A DNA stretch of 64,000 nucleotides from Tessaracoccus sp. MC1865 (lineage in GTDB: Bacteria; Actinomycetota; Actinomycetes; Propionibacteriales; Propionibacteriaceae). Shown here piece by piece: positions 29,101-37,741 of this stretch (the stretch's first letter is position 1; the number at the start of each line of letters is the position of its first letter). The stretch is taken from positions 2,387,614 through 2,451,613 of the forward strand of contig NZ_CP072596.1 in NCBI RefSeq assembly GCF_017815535.1, written 5' to 3'. The position numbers and the translations under genes are program-made. The notes under the pieces are model-generated. The model did not search any database and was not told the origin of the DNA. It saw nothing but the letters and a program-made list of their open reading frames with translations.

Positions 29101-30036
29101 ATGTACCCGCGTCAGTCTCTGCCCATCAACCTGGTCTCCCTCGCCAGGCAACAGGCCGGCATGCTCAGCACGAGGCAAATGCTCGACGGTGGCCTCAGCC
29201 GTACTGTCATTCGTCGCTTGACCGGACCATGGACCCGTCTCATGTACGGCTTGTACTGCACGGAGCGACCCACCTGGAAGTCGGCCGTCTGGGCCGGCCT
29301 CCTGGCTGGTGGAGACTCCGCCTCCGTGGGCGGCGCAGCGGCGCTCTACCTGGACGAGATCCTCCGTGATCCCCCAGAGCTGGTTACCGTGTGGAGCGCC
29401 GAAAGCCGGGCCAACCTCGCCTTGGGCGAGTGGTCGATCCTGCTCAGGCGCGGAGAACGCACCACGACCGGAACCGTCCCCCGGACGCGTGTGGAGGAAA
29501 GCCTGCTGGATATGGCGGACCACGCTGCCCAGGATGACCTGACTGACGCCGTCGTACGGAGTTTCACCAATGGGAGAACCACGGCCAGTCGTCTTCTCGA
29601 AGCCCTGACGGCGCGGGGTCGCAACGCGCATCGTCGGCACCTGCACGATCTTTGCCAGCATGCCGCCCGAGGCATCGAATCGGCCCTCGAATGGCACTTC
29701 AGTCGCTCGGTGATCGCGGCGCACGGGCTGCCGGAACCGATACTCCAGCCGAAGAGCGAGCACGGTCGCTCAGATGGCCATTGGCCAGAGTTCAGGCTTC
29801 GGTTCGAACTGGATGGTCGCCGCGACCATACAGACGCTAGTAGAGACTGGTACAGGGACAACGCTCACAAGATCCACAACGACGAAGACACCCTTCACTA
29901 TGGCTGGAACTCGTCCACGAAGCAGGCGTGCCGCACGGCAGCGCAGCTCGAGGACGGTCTGCGGAAGCTGGGCTGGCCGGGGCGAGCCCGCCCCTGCAGG
30001 GCGGTGTGCGACCTGCATACGCTTCGCGCAGCCTGA
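29101..30036 (+). CDS. AbiEi-like antitoxin-domain / DUF559-like endonuclease-fold protein
   Basis: A 311-residue protein. The N-terminal part (about 8-55) looks like the winged helix of AbiEi-family type IV antitoxins (LARQQAGMLSTRQMLDGGLSRTVIRRL, then RLMYGLYC). The C-terminal part (about 230-275) resembles DUF559/Vsr-like nuclease folds: FELDGRRDH, RDN and TLHYGW, with the acidic pair Glu236/Asp238. Such proteins are common solitary genes in actinobacteria with no proven role. No ribosome site precedes the ATG; the frame stays open upstream to 28744. Codon usage is visibly less GC-biased than its neighbours, and palindromic repeats flank it, so recent acquisition is likely. Confidence 0.6.
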   Translation: MYPRQSLPINLVSLARQQAGMLSTRQMLDGGLSRTVIRRLTGPWTRLMYGLYCTERPTWKSAVWAGLLAGGDSASVGGAAALYLDEILRDPPELVTVWSAESRANLALGEWSILLRRGERTTTGTVPRTRVEESLLDMADHAAQDDLTDAVVRSFTNGRTTASRLLEALTARGRNAHRRHLHDLCQHAARGIESALEWHFSRSVIAAHGLPEPILQPKSEHGRSDGHWPEFRLRFELDGRRDHTDASRDWYRDNAHKIHNDEDTLHYGWNSSTKQACRTAAQLEDGLRKLGWPGRARPCRAVCDLHTLRAA

Positions 30037-30053
30037 ACCCGCCGTCGGGGAGT

Positions 30054-30176
30054 CCCCGAATCTGGATCTGGTGCGGTCCGCGACCTCGAATCTTGATTCG
30101 GGGTCCATCGCCCACCGGAGCCAGATTGGACCGAATCTTGATGTGGGTCCGTCCGCGACCCCGAATCAAGATTTGG
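30054..30176. repeat. Palindromic repeats, right side of island
   Basis: Two further inverted repeats share the core of the left-hand pair. One runs 30054-30103 (CCCCGAATC with GATTCGGGG). The other runs 30132-30176, with perfect nine-base arms AATCTTGAT (30134) and ATCAAGATT (30165) inside longer imperfect arms. The last one ends 15 bases before the stop codon of the convergent MFS gene and may also act as a terminator. Confidence 0.75.
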
Positions 30177-30191
30177 CGTCTCCCCCGTGCG

Positions 30192-31442
30192 TCAGCGCTT
30201 CGCCGCGGCAGCGGACGGCGCGACCCGGGTCCGGGAGCGACGCGCCACCCAGCCCATGCCGCCGGCCGGCAGGATCAGCGCCGCAGCGACCAGCGCGAGG
30301 CCCCCATACCCCAGCCAGGCCAGAAGGGGGCCGCCGATGAGCGCGGCAGCCGCGCCCGCGTAGTTCATCAAGGCATCGGTGGCGCCCTGGAGGGGCACGC
30401 GCATGTCGCCGGAGTTCGTGCGCGCCAGCAGCGCGGAACCGGAGATCATCGTGAACGACCAGCCGACGCCCAACAGGACCAGCGCCACCGTGACCAGCGG
30501 GAAGGACTTCGGGGCGACGAGGATGATCCCGGCCGTCGACGCCAGGAGCAGCAGGCCGACGGCAGCGGTGCTCATGGCGCCGAAGCGGTCGGCGAGCCAG
30601 CCGACGCCGGGGCTCAGCGCGTACATCCCCATGATGTGGAGGCTGATCACCAGGCCGATGGCGGACAGCCCGTGCCCCTCGTGCCCGAGATGCACGGGGG
30701 TCATCGACATGACGCCCACCATCACGGCGTGCCCCACGACGATGAGCAGCACCGCGAACCGCGCCACGGGGTGCGTGGCGGCCCACCTCAGTGCCGCCAC
30801 GGCGCCAGTCTTGGAGGCCGGAACCGCCACTGCCGCCGTCACCGTCGTCACCGCCGGCGCGACGGAGGGCCGGTTGCTACGGTAGAGCGCCACGATGGCC
30901 ACCCCCGCCAGGGCGAAGCCGGCGACGCTGAACAGGTAAGGCCCCGCGAGTTCCGGTAGCCGGATGCCCGACCCGAGCGCCGCACCGGCGCCGCTCAAAT
31001 TCGGCCCCACCACTGAGCCGATCGTCGTCGCCCACAGCACGATGGACATCAGGGTGGCCCGACGGTCCGGGCTTGCCAGGTCTGCCGCCGCGTAGCGCGA
31101 CTGCAGGTTTGTCGCCTGCGCAGCGCCGAACGCCACGAGCCCCGCGAGGACGAGCAACAGCGAACCCAGCCAGGCGCCGATCAGGACGACCACAGCACCC
31201 GCCGCCGCGATCACGTAGCCCAGGACCAGCGCGAGCCGACGGCCCCGTCGCACCGCCAGATTGGCCAACGGCACCGCCAGCACCGCCGCGCCGAAGATGC
31301 TGACCGCCTGACCGGTGCCGGCCAGGTGATCGCCGCCCATGGAGGCGACCAGCAGGGCCCCGACGGCGATGCCTGACGCCACCCCGATCCCCCCGAAGGT
31401 GTTGCTCAGCAGCAGAGCGGTGATCGACCGGCGGGAACTCAT
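30192..31442 (-). CDS. Major facilitator superfamily transporter
   Basis: A 416-residue integral membrane protein with 12 predicted helices and the basic MFS loop motif after helix 2 (NLAVRRGRRLALVLGY) and a related GWLADRFGAM in the second half. N- and C-terminal halves are separated by a hydrophilic loop around residues 195-215. Substrate cannot be predicted; the shape fits drug or metabolite exporters. The ATG at 31442 overlaps the stop of the sucrase/ferredoxin-like gene (ATGA), so they form a two-gene operon. Confidence 0.85.
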   Translation of the reverse strand: MSSRRSITALLLSNTFGGIGVASGIAVGALLVASMGGDHLAGTGQAVSIFGAAVLAVPLANLAVRRGRRLALVLGYVIAAAGAVVVLIGAWLGSLLLVLAGLVAFGAAQATNLQSRYAAADLASPDRRATLMSIVLWATTIGSVVGPNLSGAGAALGSGIRLPELAGPYLFSVAGFALAGVAIVALYRSNRPSVAPAVTTVTAAVAVPASKTGAVAALRWAATHPVARFAVLLIVVGHAVMVGVMSMTPVHLGHEGHGLSAIGLVISLHIMGMYALSPGVGWLADRFGAMSTAAVGLLLLASTAGIILVAPKSFPLVTVALVLLGVGWSFTMISGSALLARTNSGDMRVPLQGATDALMNYAGAAAALIGGPLLAWLGYGGLALVAAALILPAGGMGWVARRSRTRVAPSAAAAKR

Positions 31443-32374
31443 GCCGGGAGGCGGGGCTCGACGCGCCAGTAGTAGAGCGGCTCGGCAGGTTTGCCGCAAC
31501 TGGCAGGAGCGGCGCCGTCCGTCGTGACGCGCTGCACATCCACCGTGATCTCCCAGCCCCTCAGCCGCACGCGCACGCCGGGACCCCCGTCCAGCAGTTC
31601 GCTGGAGAGGTCGACGGCGGGGACGGGCGTGAGCGAGATGCCCGCCGTGTCCGGGTGGGCGGTCTCATCGCGGCGTCCGAACTCGGCCAGCGCCCAGGCC
31701 TCAGCGGCCTGCTGCTCAGGCGGGAGGTGCGAGCGACCCCGGTCCTTGCGGGCGCCGCCCGGCCACAGGGCATGCTCCTCGGCCGCGCGGTAGGCACTCA
31801 GCGCCGCCACCGCGTTGAGCCGTCCGAGGACCTGACCGGTGGGCAGCAGCAGCATGGTGGGGGCGAAGCGGTGCCCACCGAGGTGGGAGGCTTCCCAGAT
31901 CGATTCCGGACCCACCTCCCTGGTGAGCGCCGCCAGGATGGGGCGGCCGGCCAGGGCGCAGCACTGGTCGCGCCGGGCGTGGCTGCACACCAGCATGGCG
32001 GCACCGCCGTCGCGGCCTTCCGGCACACCGGCGCCACCCCAGGCTCGGATCATTTCGAGCAGCTCGGTGGGATCCGAGACCTCCATGCGACGAAGCCAGC
32101 CACCGTCGTCGAATCCTCCGGACAGGAGCACGGCGAGGGGATCCGTCCCGATCGTGCGGCGCTCCGGGTGCCGGATCAAGATGAAGCGGCCGCCCAGCCC
32201 TGTGATGGTGTCCTCCAGTTCCGCGCCCACCGCGGGATCCAGCAGGCGGGCGCCCGTCGCGGCGAGCGGGCCCCAGGGGCCGGGGATCTCCAGGCAGACA
32301 TAGAAGGTGGCGCGCGCGGCGGTGCCCCAGGCGGGGAGGTCGGCGCGCGACCACTCCATCGAGCAACGCAGCAT
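31439..32374 (-). CDS. Sucrase/ferredoxin-like family protein
   Basis: A 311-residue protein of the Suc_Fer-like family (thioredoxin-like ferredoxin fold). The signature CSHARRDQCCALAGRP gives the cluster-ligand Cys residues, followed by ASHLGGHRFAPTMLLLPTG; a further Cys lies in MLRCSMEW at the N-terminus. Members probably bind a 2Fe-2S cluster, but no reaction is known. The ATG at 32374 has no ribosome site, and TAGTCT lies seven bases upstream, indicating a leaderless message. It is coupled to the MFS gene downstream. Confidence 0.8.
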   Translation of the reverse strand: MLRCSMEWSRADLPAWGTAARATFYVCLEIPGPWGPLAATGARLLDPAVGAELEDTITGLGGRFILIRHPERRTIGTDPLAVLLSGGFDDGGWLRRMEVSDPTELLEMIRAWGGAGVPEGRDGGAAMLVCSHARRDQCCALAGRPILAALTREVGPESIWEASHLGGHRFAPTMLLLPTGQVLGRLNAVAALSAYRAAEEHALWPGGARKDRGRSHLPPEQQAAEAWALAEFGRRDETAHPDTAGISLTPVPAVDLSSELLDGGPGVRVRLRGWEITVDVQRVTTDGAAPASCGKPAEPLYYWRVEPRLPA

Positions 32375-32381
32375 GGGGTCG

Positions 32382-32387
32382 AGACTA
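32382..32387 (-). promoter_or_regulatory. -10 box TAGTCT, leaderless promoter of the sucrase/ferredoxin-like gene
   Basis: TAGTCT on the minus strand is followed by seven bases and the ATG at 32374. The geometry is the same as for the nitrobindin-like gene. Confidence 0.45.
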
Positions 32388-32435
32388 CTCGTTCGGCACC
32401 TGGACACCGGGTGACGCCACGGGCCGGTACCCCCG

Positions 32436-32454
32436 GTAGGTAAGCCTCACCTTG
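32436..32454 (+). promoter_or_regulatory. DtxR/IdeR-type operator upstream of the metal ATPase
   Basis: The core AGGTAAGCCTCACCT (32438-32452) matches the DtxR/IdeR core AGGTTAGSCTAACCT at all but two positions and is an imperfect palindrome. It lies 20 bases before the preferred ATG at 32473, where bound repressor would block transcription. It predicts control of the ATPase gene by iron or manganese through a DtxR-family repressor. Confidence 0.65.
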
Positions 32455-32472
32455 ATTGAAGAAGCCGTTCGA

Positions 32473-34392
32473 ATGGCGAAGACTGGCGTCATGGCTGGCT
32501 TCATCAGGCGGTACCCACTCGTGGCGGCCACCCTGACCGCCCTGGTTACGGTGCTCGCGCTCCACTTCGCCGGGCAGTCCATCGCCGCCCAGTGGATCGG
32601 CACCGGCTACGTCGTCTTCATCGTCGCCCTCACCGCCGTGGGCATGGCCAGGGACATCGCGCGGGGGCATTACGGCCTCGACATCCTCGCCGTCGTGGCC
32701 ATGGCCGCGGCCATCGGCGTGGGGGAGTACATCGCGGCGATGATCGTGGTGCTGATGCTGACCGGCGGCGAGGCGCTGGAGGACTTCGCCGCGGCGCGGG
32801 CCACCCGCGACCTCGACGCGCTGCTCAAGCGCGCCCCCGTGACCGCCCACCGCATGGCTTCCGAGGAGCCGACGGCCGCGGTCACCGATATCCCGGTCGA
32901 CGACGTCCGCCCCGGCGACCTGCTGCTCGTCAAGCCCTCCCAGGTGGTGCCCGTCGACGGCAACCTCCTGACCGACGAGGCGACCTTCGACGAGTCATCG
33001 CTCACCGGCGAATCGCTGCCCGTCGCGAAGACCCTCGGCGACCCCGTCCTCTCCGGCTCGGTCAACACCCAGCGCGCGGTCCGCATCCGGGCCACCGCCG
33101 ACGCGGCGTCGTCGCAGTACCAGCAGATCATCGCGCTCGTGCAACAGGCGGAGGACGCCAAGGCCCCCACCGTGCGTCTGGCCGACCGCTACGCCATCCC
33201 GTTCACGCTCATCTCGCTGGTGATAGCCGGCCTCGCCTGGTGGCTCTCCGGCGACCCCGTCCGCTTCGCCTCCGTCCTCGTCCTCGCCACCCCGTGCCCG
33301 CTGCTCATCGCCGCTCCCGTCGCCTTCATGGGCGGCATGAGCGCCTCCGCGCGCTCCGGCATCATCGTCAAGGGCGGCGCCACGCTCGAGGCCCTCGCAA
33401 GGGCGAAGTCGATCGCCTTCGACAAGACCGGCACCCTCTCGCACGGCGAACCTGAACTCGTCGACGTGATCACCGCCAACGGCATCTCCCCCGACGAACT
33501 GCTGAGGCTGGCTGCGTCCGCAGAGCAGTACTCATCGCACGTTCTGGCCAAGGGAGTCATCCGCGCCGCACTGGAGCGTGGCCTGGCCCTCAGCAGCACC
33601 CACGACGCCGAGGAGATCGCCACCAACGGCGTGCGGGCGCGCATCGACGGCCGGCGCGTCGTCATCGGCAAGCTCGCGTTCGTGCGCGCCGAGGACCAGG
33701 CCGCGCACCCGGTGCAGCTGGGTGCCGGCCAGACCTCCGTCGCGGTCGCCGTCGACGGCCGCTTCGTCGGCACCCTCCTGCTGGCCGACAGGCTCCGGGA
33801 GAACGCGGCTCAGACCGTCGAGCAGCTGCGGGGTCTCGGCTTCGAGAACATCGCGATGCTCACCGGCGACAACCAGGACACCGCCGGGACCCTCGCCGAT
33901 CAGGCCGGGATCGGGCATGTGCACGCCGAACTCCTGCCTGCGGAGAAGGTGGAGCGGATCCGCGCAATGCCCGGCCCTGTGATCATGGTGGGCGACGGCG
34001 TCAACGACGCCCCCGTGCTCGCGATGGCGGACGTCGGCATCGCCATGGGTGCCCGGGGTTCCACGGCCGCCAGCGAATCCGCGGACGCCGTCATCGTGCG
34101 TGACGACGTGCACCGGGTGGTGCGGGCCGTTGAGATCGGCCGGCACACCTACCGCGTGGCGCTGACCGCGATCTGGATCGGCATCGTCCTGTCGCTGGGC
34201 CTGATGCTCGTGGCCGCGTTCGGGTACATCCCGCCCGTGGCGGGGGCGCTCACGCAGGAGGTGGTCGACCTCGCGGCCATCCTCTACGCACTGCGCGCGT
34301 TGACGGGAGGAAAGCCCGACACTCAGGCGCAGTCCACCAGCCCGACGGCCGCCTTGAGCCGCAGCACGCGGCTGGTGGAATCCAGCACCTGA
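32473..34392 (+). CDS. Heavy-metal P1B-type ATPase with TPC transport motif
   Basis: A 639-residue metal-transport ATPase. The phosphorylated Asp317 is in DKTGTLS, the actuator motif is LTGES, and the hinge is VGDGVNDAPVLAMADVG. The membrane metal site reads T273-P274-C275 (ATPCPLLIAAP), rather than CPC, CPH or SPC, so the metal cannot be assigned by standard subgroup rules. There is no N-terminal metal-binding domain. A TTG at 32452 also opens the frame but lies inside the DtxR-like operator, so ATG 32473 (or 32491) is preferred. The DtxR box suggests iron or manganese export. The C-terminus overlaps the convergent GH3 gene by 70 bases. Confidence 0.88.
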   Translation: MAKTGVMAGFIRRYPLVAATLTALVTVLALHFAGQSIAAQWIGTGYVVFIVALTAVGMARDIARGHYGLDILAVVAMAAAIGVGEYIAAMIVVLMLTGGEALEDFAAARATRDLDALLKRAPVTAHRMASEEPTAAVTDIPVDDVRPGDLLLVKPSQVVPVDGNLLTDEATFDESSLTGESLPVAKTLGDPVLSGSVNTQRAVRIRATADAASSQYQQIIALVQQAEDAKAPTVRLADRYAIPFTLISLVIAGLAWWLSGDPVRFASVLVLATPCPLLIAAPVAFMGGMSASARSGIIVKGGATLEALARAKSIAFDKTGTLSHGEPELVDVITANGISPDELLRLAASAEQYSSHVLAKGVIRAALERGLALSSTHDAEEIATNGVRARIDGRRVVIGKLAFVRAEDQAAHPVQLGAGQTSVAVAVDGRFVGTLLLADRLRENAAQTVEQLRGLGFENIAMLTGDNQDTAGTLADQAGIGHVHAELLPAEKVERIRAMPGPVIMVGDGVNDAPVLAMADVGIAMGARGSTAASESADAVIVRDDVHRVVRAVEIGRHTYRVALTAIWIGIVLSLGLMLVAAFGYIPPVAGALTQEVVDLAAILYALRALTGGKPDTQAQSTSPTAALSRSTRLVESST

Positions 34393-35540
34393 GCCGCGAA
34401 CGACTCGTCGTCGCCCGCCGCCTCCAGGGTGGCGGTCACCATGGCGCGCATGATCGAGGGGTTGGCGTTGATCACGAGGTCCCCACCGGCGTCGAAGAAC
34501 CGGACGGCGCGCTCCCCCGGCTTGATGGCCTTCACCGCGGCGGCGGCGCCGAGGTCGTCGGCGATCACCACGCCGTCGAAGCCCAGTTCCCCGCGCAGGA
34601 GGTCCGTGATGACCGTCTGCGAGAACACACCCTCGTTGTCCGGGTCGATCTCCTCGAACACGGCCGACGACACCATGACCGAATCCACCCCGGCCTCGAC
34701 GGCGGCGCGGAACGGCTCGAGGTTCCGGGAATCCCGCGTCGTGTCGGTGTCCTGCGCGGCGCCGTAATCCGTGTTGGTGGTGACCTCACCCAGCCCCGGG
34801 AAGTGCTTGACGGAGGTGGCGATCCCGGCCGACCGCATTCCCTCGATGAACCCCACCACGGAATCCGAGACAGCTTCAGGCTCGGCACCGAAATCGCGCT
34901 TCAACTTGCCGATCGGCTCGTTCGACAAGCGTTTGTCTTCGGGCACCACATCGGCGACGGGGGCCAGGTCGTAGCGGATCCCTGCCGCATGGAGTTCCTC
35001 GGCCCAGCCGGCCGCGGCTTCCCGCAGTTCGGACGGGGGCAGGGCTCCCTGGTCGCGCGCCGGCGGGATGGCGTCGAAGCCCGCTCCCTTGAGCCGCTGG
35101 ACGGCGCCGCCCTCCTGGTCGACCGCGACGAGGAGGGGCAGCTGCGCGGTGCCGAGGCTGCCGAGCTCAGCCGTCAGCTTCCGCAGTTGGCTGGTGCCCG
35201 CCGTGGTGTTACCCAGCAGGACCACCGAACCGATCCGGGAATCCGAGATGGCCGAGCGCGTCGTCGGGTCCAGCCCGCCGGTGTCGACGCCGACCATGAA
35301 GAGCTGGCCCACCTGCTGCTCCAGCGACAGCTCCTCCGCCAGTGCACGGCACTCGTCGACCGGCGCGGCCTCAGGTGAGATCAGTTCCTTGGGTGTCGTT
35401 TCAGCGTCCGCAGCAGAGGTCGGTTGGGACGCTCTGAGGGCAGGCTCAGCCGTGCGGTACTGCGGCGGGATCAGCGGTTCGGTGGCGCAACCGGTCAGTC
35501 CGAGCGCCGCCACCCCCGCCGCTGCCAGGATGCGCCTCAC
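34323..35540 (-). CDS. Glycoside hydrolase family 3 lipoprotein (NagZ-like)
   Basis: A 405-residue precursor with lipobox LTGC (Cys18). The catalytic domain (about 75-400) is GH3, beta-N-acetylglucosaminidase type: VDQEGGAVQRL, KHFPGLGEV and VIADDLGA, where the first Asp of DDLG is the nucleophile. The usual KHFPGHGxxxxDSH loop is changed to KHFPGLGEVTTNTDYG, so the Asp-His acid/base dyad of NagZ is not recognisable; actinobacterial surface homologues show similar changes. Likely role: trimming peptidoglycan sugars at the cell surface. The GTG at 35540 overlaps the mtr stop (GTGA). Confidence 0.83.
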   Translation of the reverse strand: MRRILAAAGVAALGLTGCATEPLIPPQYRTAEPALRASQPTSAADAETTPKELISPEAAPVDECRALAEELSLEQQVGQLFMVGVDTGGLDPTTRSAISDSRIGSVVLLGNTTAGTSQLRKLTAELGSLGTAQLPLLVAVDQEGGAVQRLKGAGFDAIPPARDQGALPPSELREAAAGWAEELHAAGIRYDLAPVADVVPEDKRLSNEPIGKLKRDFGAEPEAVSDSVVGFIEGMRSAGIATSVKHFPGLGEVTTNTDYGAAQDTDTTRDSRNLEPFRAAVEAGVDSVMVSSAVFEEIDPDNEGVFSQTVITDLLRGELGFDGVVIADDLGAAAAVKAIKPGERAVRFFDAGGDLVINANPSIMRAMVTATLEAAGDDESFAAQVLDSTSRVLRLKAAVGLVDCA

Positions 35541-36943
35541 TTGTGCTGCTCCGCGTGCCGCTGGGCGGAGAGCAGGCCCAGCAGCGCGTTCTCGACCACC
35601 TCCGGCAGCGCGGGGTGGATCCAGTACTGGCCGCGGGCCATCTCGTCGACGCGCAGCCCGAAGCTCATCGCCTGGATGAGGGGCTGGATCAGCGTGGGCG
35701 CCTGAGGGCCGATGATGTGGGCGCCGAGCAGCCGCAGGCTCCCCGGATCTGCGAGCAACTTGACGAAGTGCCCCTCATCCTCGAGCGCCCAGCCGTAGGC
35801 CACGTCGCCGTAGCGCTGACGGGCGGCGACATACGGGGTCCCCCAGTTCTTGAGCTGCTCCTCGGTGGCGCCGACGGCCGCTACCTGCGGGTCGCTGAAG
35901 ACGGCATAGGGGACGTAGCGGTGGTCCGTCTCGATGGGGCGCTCCGGGTGCAGGAGGTTGTGCTGCACGGTACGCATCTCAGCGTTGGCCACGTGCTTGA
36001 GCAGGTAGTCCGAGGAGACATCGCCCAGCGCCCACACGCCATCGGCGCTGGTGCGCTGCTGCGCGTCCACCCGGATCTGACCGAAGGCGCGCGTCTCGAC
36101 TCCCCCTGCGGCCGGGTCCAGGACATCGGAGTTGCGCTCCCGTCCGACGGCCATCAGTACCGCGTCGGCGTAGTACTCGTACTCGATGCCGTTGCGGTCC
36201 GTCGTGACGACGGTGACCCCGCCGTCGGCGCTCCGCTCGAAGGACGACAGCGCCTGGTTGAGGCGCAGCTGCACGCGCCGGCCCAGCTTGTGGGCGAACT
36301 GCTCCGAGATCTCACGGTCGGCCCCGCGCAACAGGACCTCTGAGCGGTTGATCAAGGTGACCTTCGTGCCGAGCGAGGCGAACACGTGCGCGAACTCCGC
36401 CGCGATGAAGCCACCGCCGAGGATCACGAGACGCCTGGGGCGCTCGTCGACGCGCATGATGGTGTCTGAGGTGTAGAGGCTGCTGCGGATGTCGGCGATG
36501 CCCGGCACATCCACCATGCGCGGCCGGGAACCCGTGGCCAGCACGATGCGGTCCGCGCTGATCTGGACATCGCCCACCTGGAGGGTGCGCTCGCCGATGA
36601 AGCGCGCCTCGTCGCGGAAGACGGTCACGTTCGGGGACCGCATCCGCCAGTCGAGCCCACCGGCCGAGATGGGGTCGATGCGGCCGAAGATGCGGTCGCG
36701 GATGGCCGCCCAATCTGAACCCTTGTACTCGAGGTCCACCCCGAGGCGGGCCGCCTCAGGGGGCGACGCCGCCAGGTCTGCCGGCAGCACGAACATCTTG
36801 GTGGGGATGCAGCCGCGGTTGAGGCAGGTGCCGCCGAACGTCTCGTCCCGGTCGATGAGTGCGATGTTCCACTTGTCGAACCGTTCATCGATGAGGGAGT
36901 TTCCAGAGCCGGAACCGATGACCACGAGATCGAAATGCTGCAT
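35537..36943 (-). CDS. mtr: Mycothione reductase
   Basis: NADPH-dependent flavoenzyme that reduces mycothiol disulfide. The 468-residue protein starts MQHFDLVVIGSGSGNSL; the redox-active pair is Cys40/Cys45 in GGTCLNRGCIPTK. The NADPH-binding motif is ILGGGFIAAEFAHVFASLG and the C-terminal dimer motif has YWIHPALPEVVENAL with the active-site His-Glu. It pairs functionally with mshD at 20488. An ATG at 36952 would add three residues. Its stop overlaps the GH3 gene. It is divergent from the SDR gene, with 33 bases between the starts. Confidence 0.93.
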   Translation of the reverse strand: MQHFDLVVIGSGSGNSLIDERFDKWNIALIDRDETFGGTCLNRGCIPTKMFVLPADLAASPPEAARLGVDLEYKGSDWAAIRDRIFGRIDPISAGGLDWRMRSPNVTVFRDEARFIGERTLQVGDVQISADRIVLATGSRPRMVDVPGIADIRSSLYTSDTIMRVDERPRRLVILGGGFIAAEFAHVFASLGTKVTLINRSEVLLRGADREISEQFAHKLGRRVQLRLNQALSSFERSADGGVTVVTTDRNGIEYEYYADAVLMAVGRERNSDVLDPAAGGVETRAFGQIRVDAQQRTSADGVWALGDVSSDYLLKHVANAEMRTVQHNLLHPERPIETDHRYVPYAVFSDPQVAAVGATEEQLKNWGTPYVAARQRYGDVAYGWALEDEGHFVKLLADPGSLRLLGAHIIGPQAPTLIQPLIQAMSFGLRVDEMARGQYWIHPALPEVVENALLGLLSAQRHAEQHK

Positions 36944-36976
36944 GGCGCCCATTGTTCCATGCGTAAGGTAAAGGCC

Positions 36977-37741
36977 ATGAGCAACACGTGGTCTGTGGTT
37001 ACCGGAGGATCGACAGGGCTGGGCGTGGCCTTCGCCGAACGGCTCGCCGCCGAGGGCAGCGACGTCTGGCTCGCTGCCCGCAGCGGGGACCAGATGCAGG
37101 CAGTCGCCCGCCGGCTGGAGTCCGAGTACGGCGTCGCGACCCGCATCTCGACGGTGGATCTGACCCACCGCGAGGCCCGCCGCGCGTTCATCGAGGAGGT
37201 CCGGGCGGCCAAGGTCGGTCATCTGGTGAACAACGCCGGCTTCGCCCAACTCGGCCAGTTCGCCGCCTCGGATCCCGAGGGCACCACCGACATGGTGGAA
37301 CTCAACATCGTCGCGCTCACGGACCTCACGCACGCCGTCCTGCCCGGGATGCTGGAGCGGGGCCGGGGCGCCATCGTCAACGTCGCCTCCACCGCGGCGT
37401 TCCAGCCGACGCCGAACATGGCCGCCTATGCAGCGAGCAAGGCTTACGTCCTGCAGTTCAGCGTCGCACTGTGGCGCGAGCTCAAGCCCACCGGCGTGCG
37501 GGTCATCGCCAGCTGCCCCGGAGCGACGAAGACCGAGTTCTGGGTCAGGGGCGGCGACGACAACATGATGCGCACCCGCCGCGCCCCCGAACAGGTCGCT
37601 ACGGTGACCTTCGACGCGCTGCGGAAGCACCGCCCGTTCGTGGTGGACGGCACCATGAACCGCGTGATGGCCTTCGCCACCCGCCTGGTCCCGATGGACC
37701 TGCAGACGCAGATCGCCGGCGTCATCACGGCCTCGCGTTAG
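36977..37741 (+). CDS. Short-chain dehydrogenase/reductase
   Basis: A 254-residue NAD(P)-dependent oxidoreductase. The cofactor motif is TGGSTGLGVAFAERL, NNAG is present, and the catalytic triad is Ser (NVASTAAF), Tyr and Lys in YAASKAYV. A C-terminal RTRRAPEQVATVTFDALRKHRPFVVDG pattern resembles the DltE/YqjQ-like group of unknown substrate. The ATG at 36977 follows AAGG. The gene overlaps the convergent GerM-fusion gene by four bases. Confidence 0.85.
   Translation: MSNTWSVVTGGSTGLGVAFAERLAAEGSDVWLAARSGDQMQAVARRLESEYGVATRISTVDLTHREARRAFIEEVRAAKVGHLVNNAGFAQLGQFAASDPEGTTDMVELNIVALTDLTHAVLPGMLERGRGAIVNVASTAAFQPTPNMAAYAASKAYVLQFSVALWRELKPTGVRVIASCPGATKTEFWVRGGDDNMMRTRRAPEQVATVTFDALRKHRPFVVDGTMNRVMAFATRLVPMDLQTQIAGVITASR

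Noticed and set aside
32452-32472. TTG start adding seven residues to the P-type ATPase
   Set aside because: The codon lies inside the DtxR-like operator and has no ribosome site; ATG 32473 is better placed.
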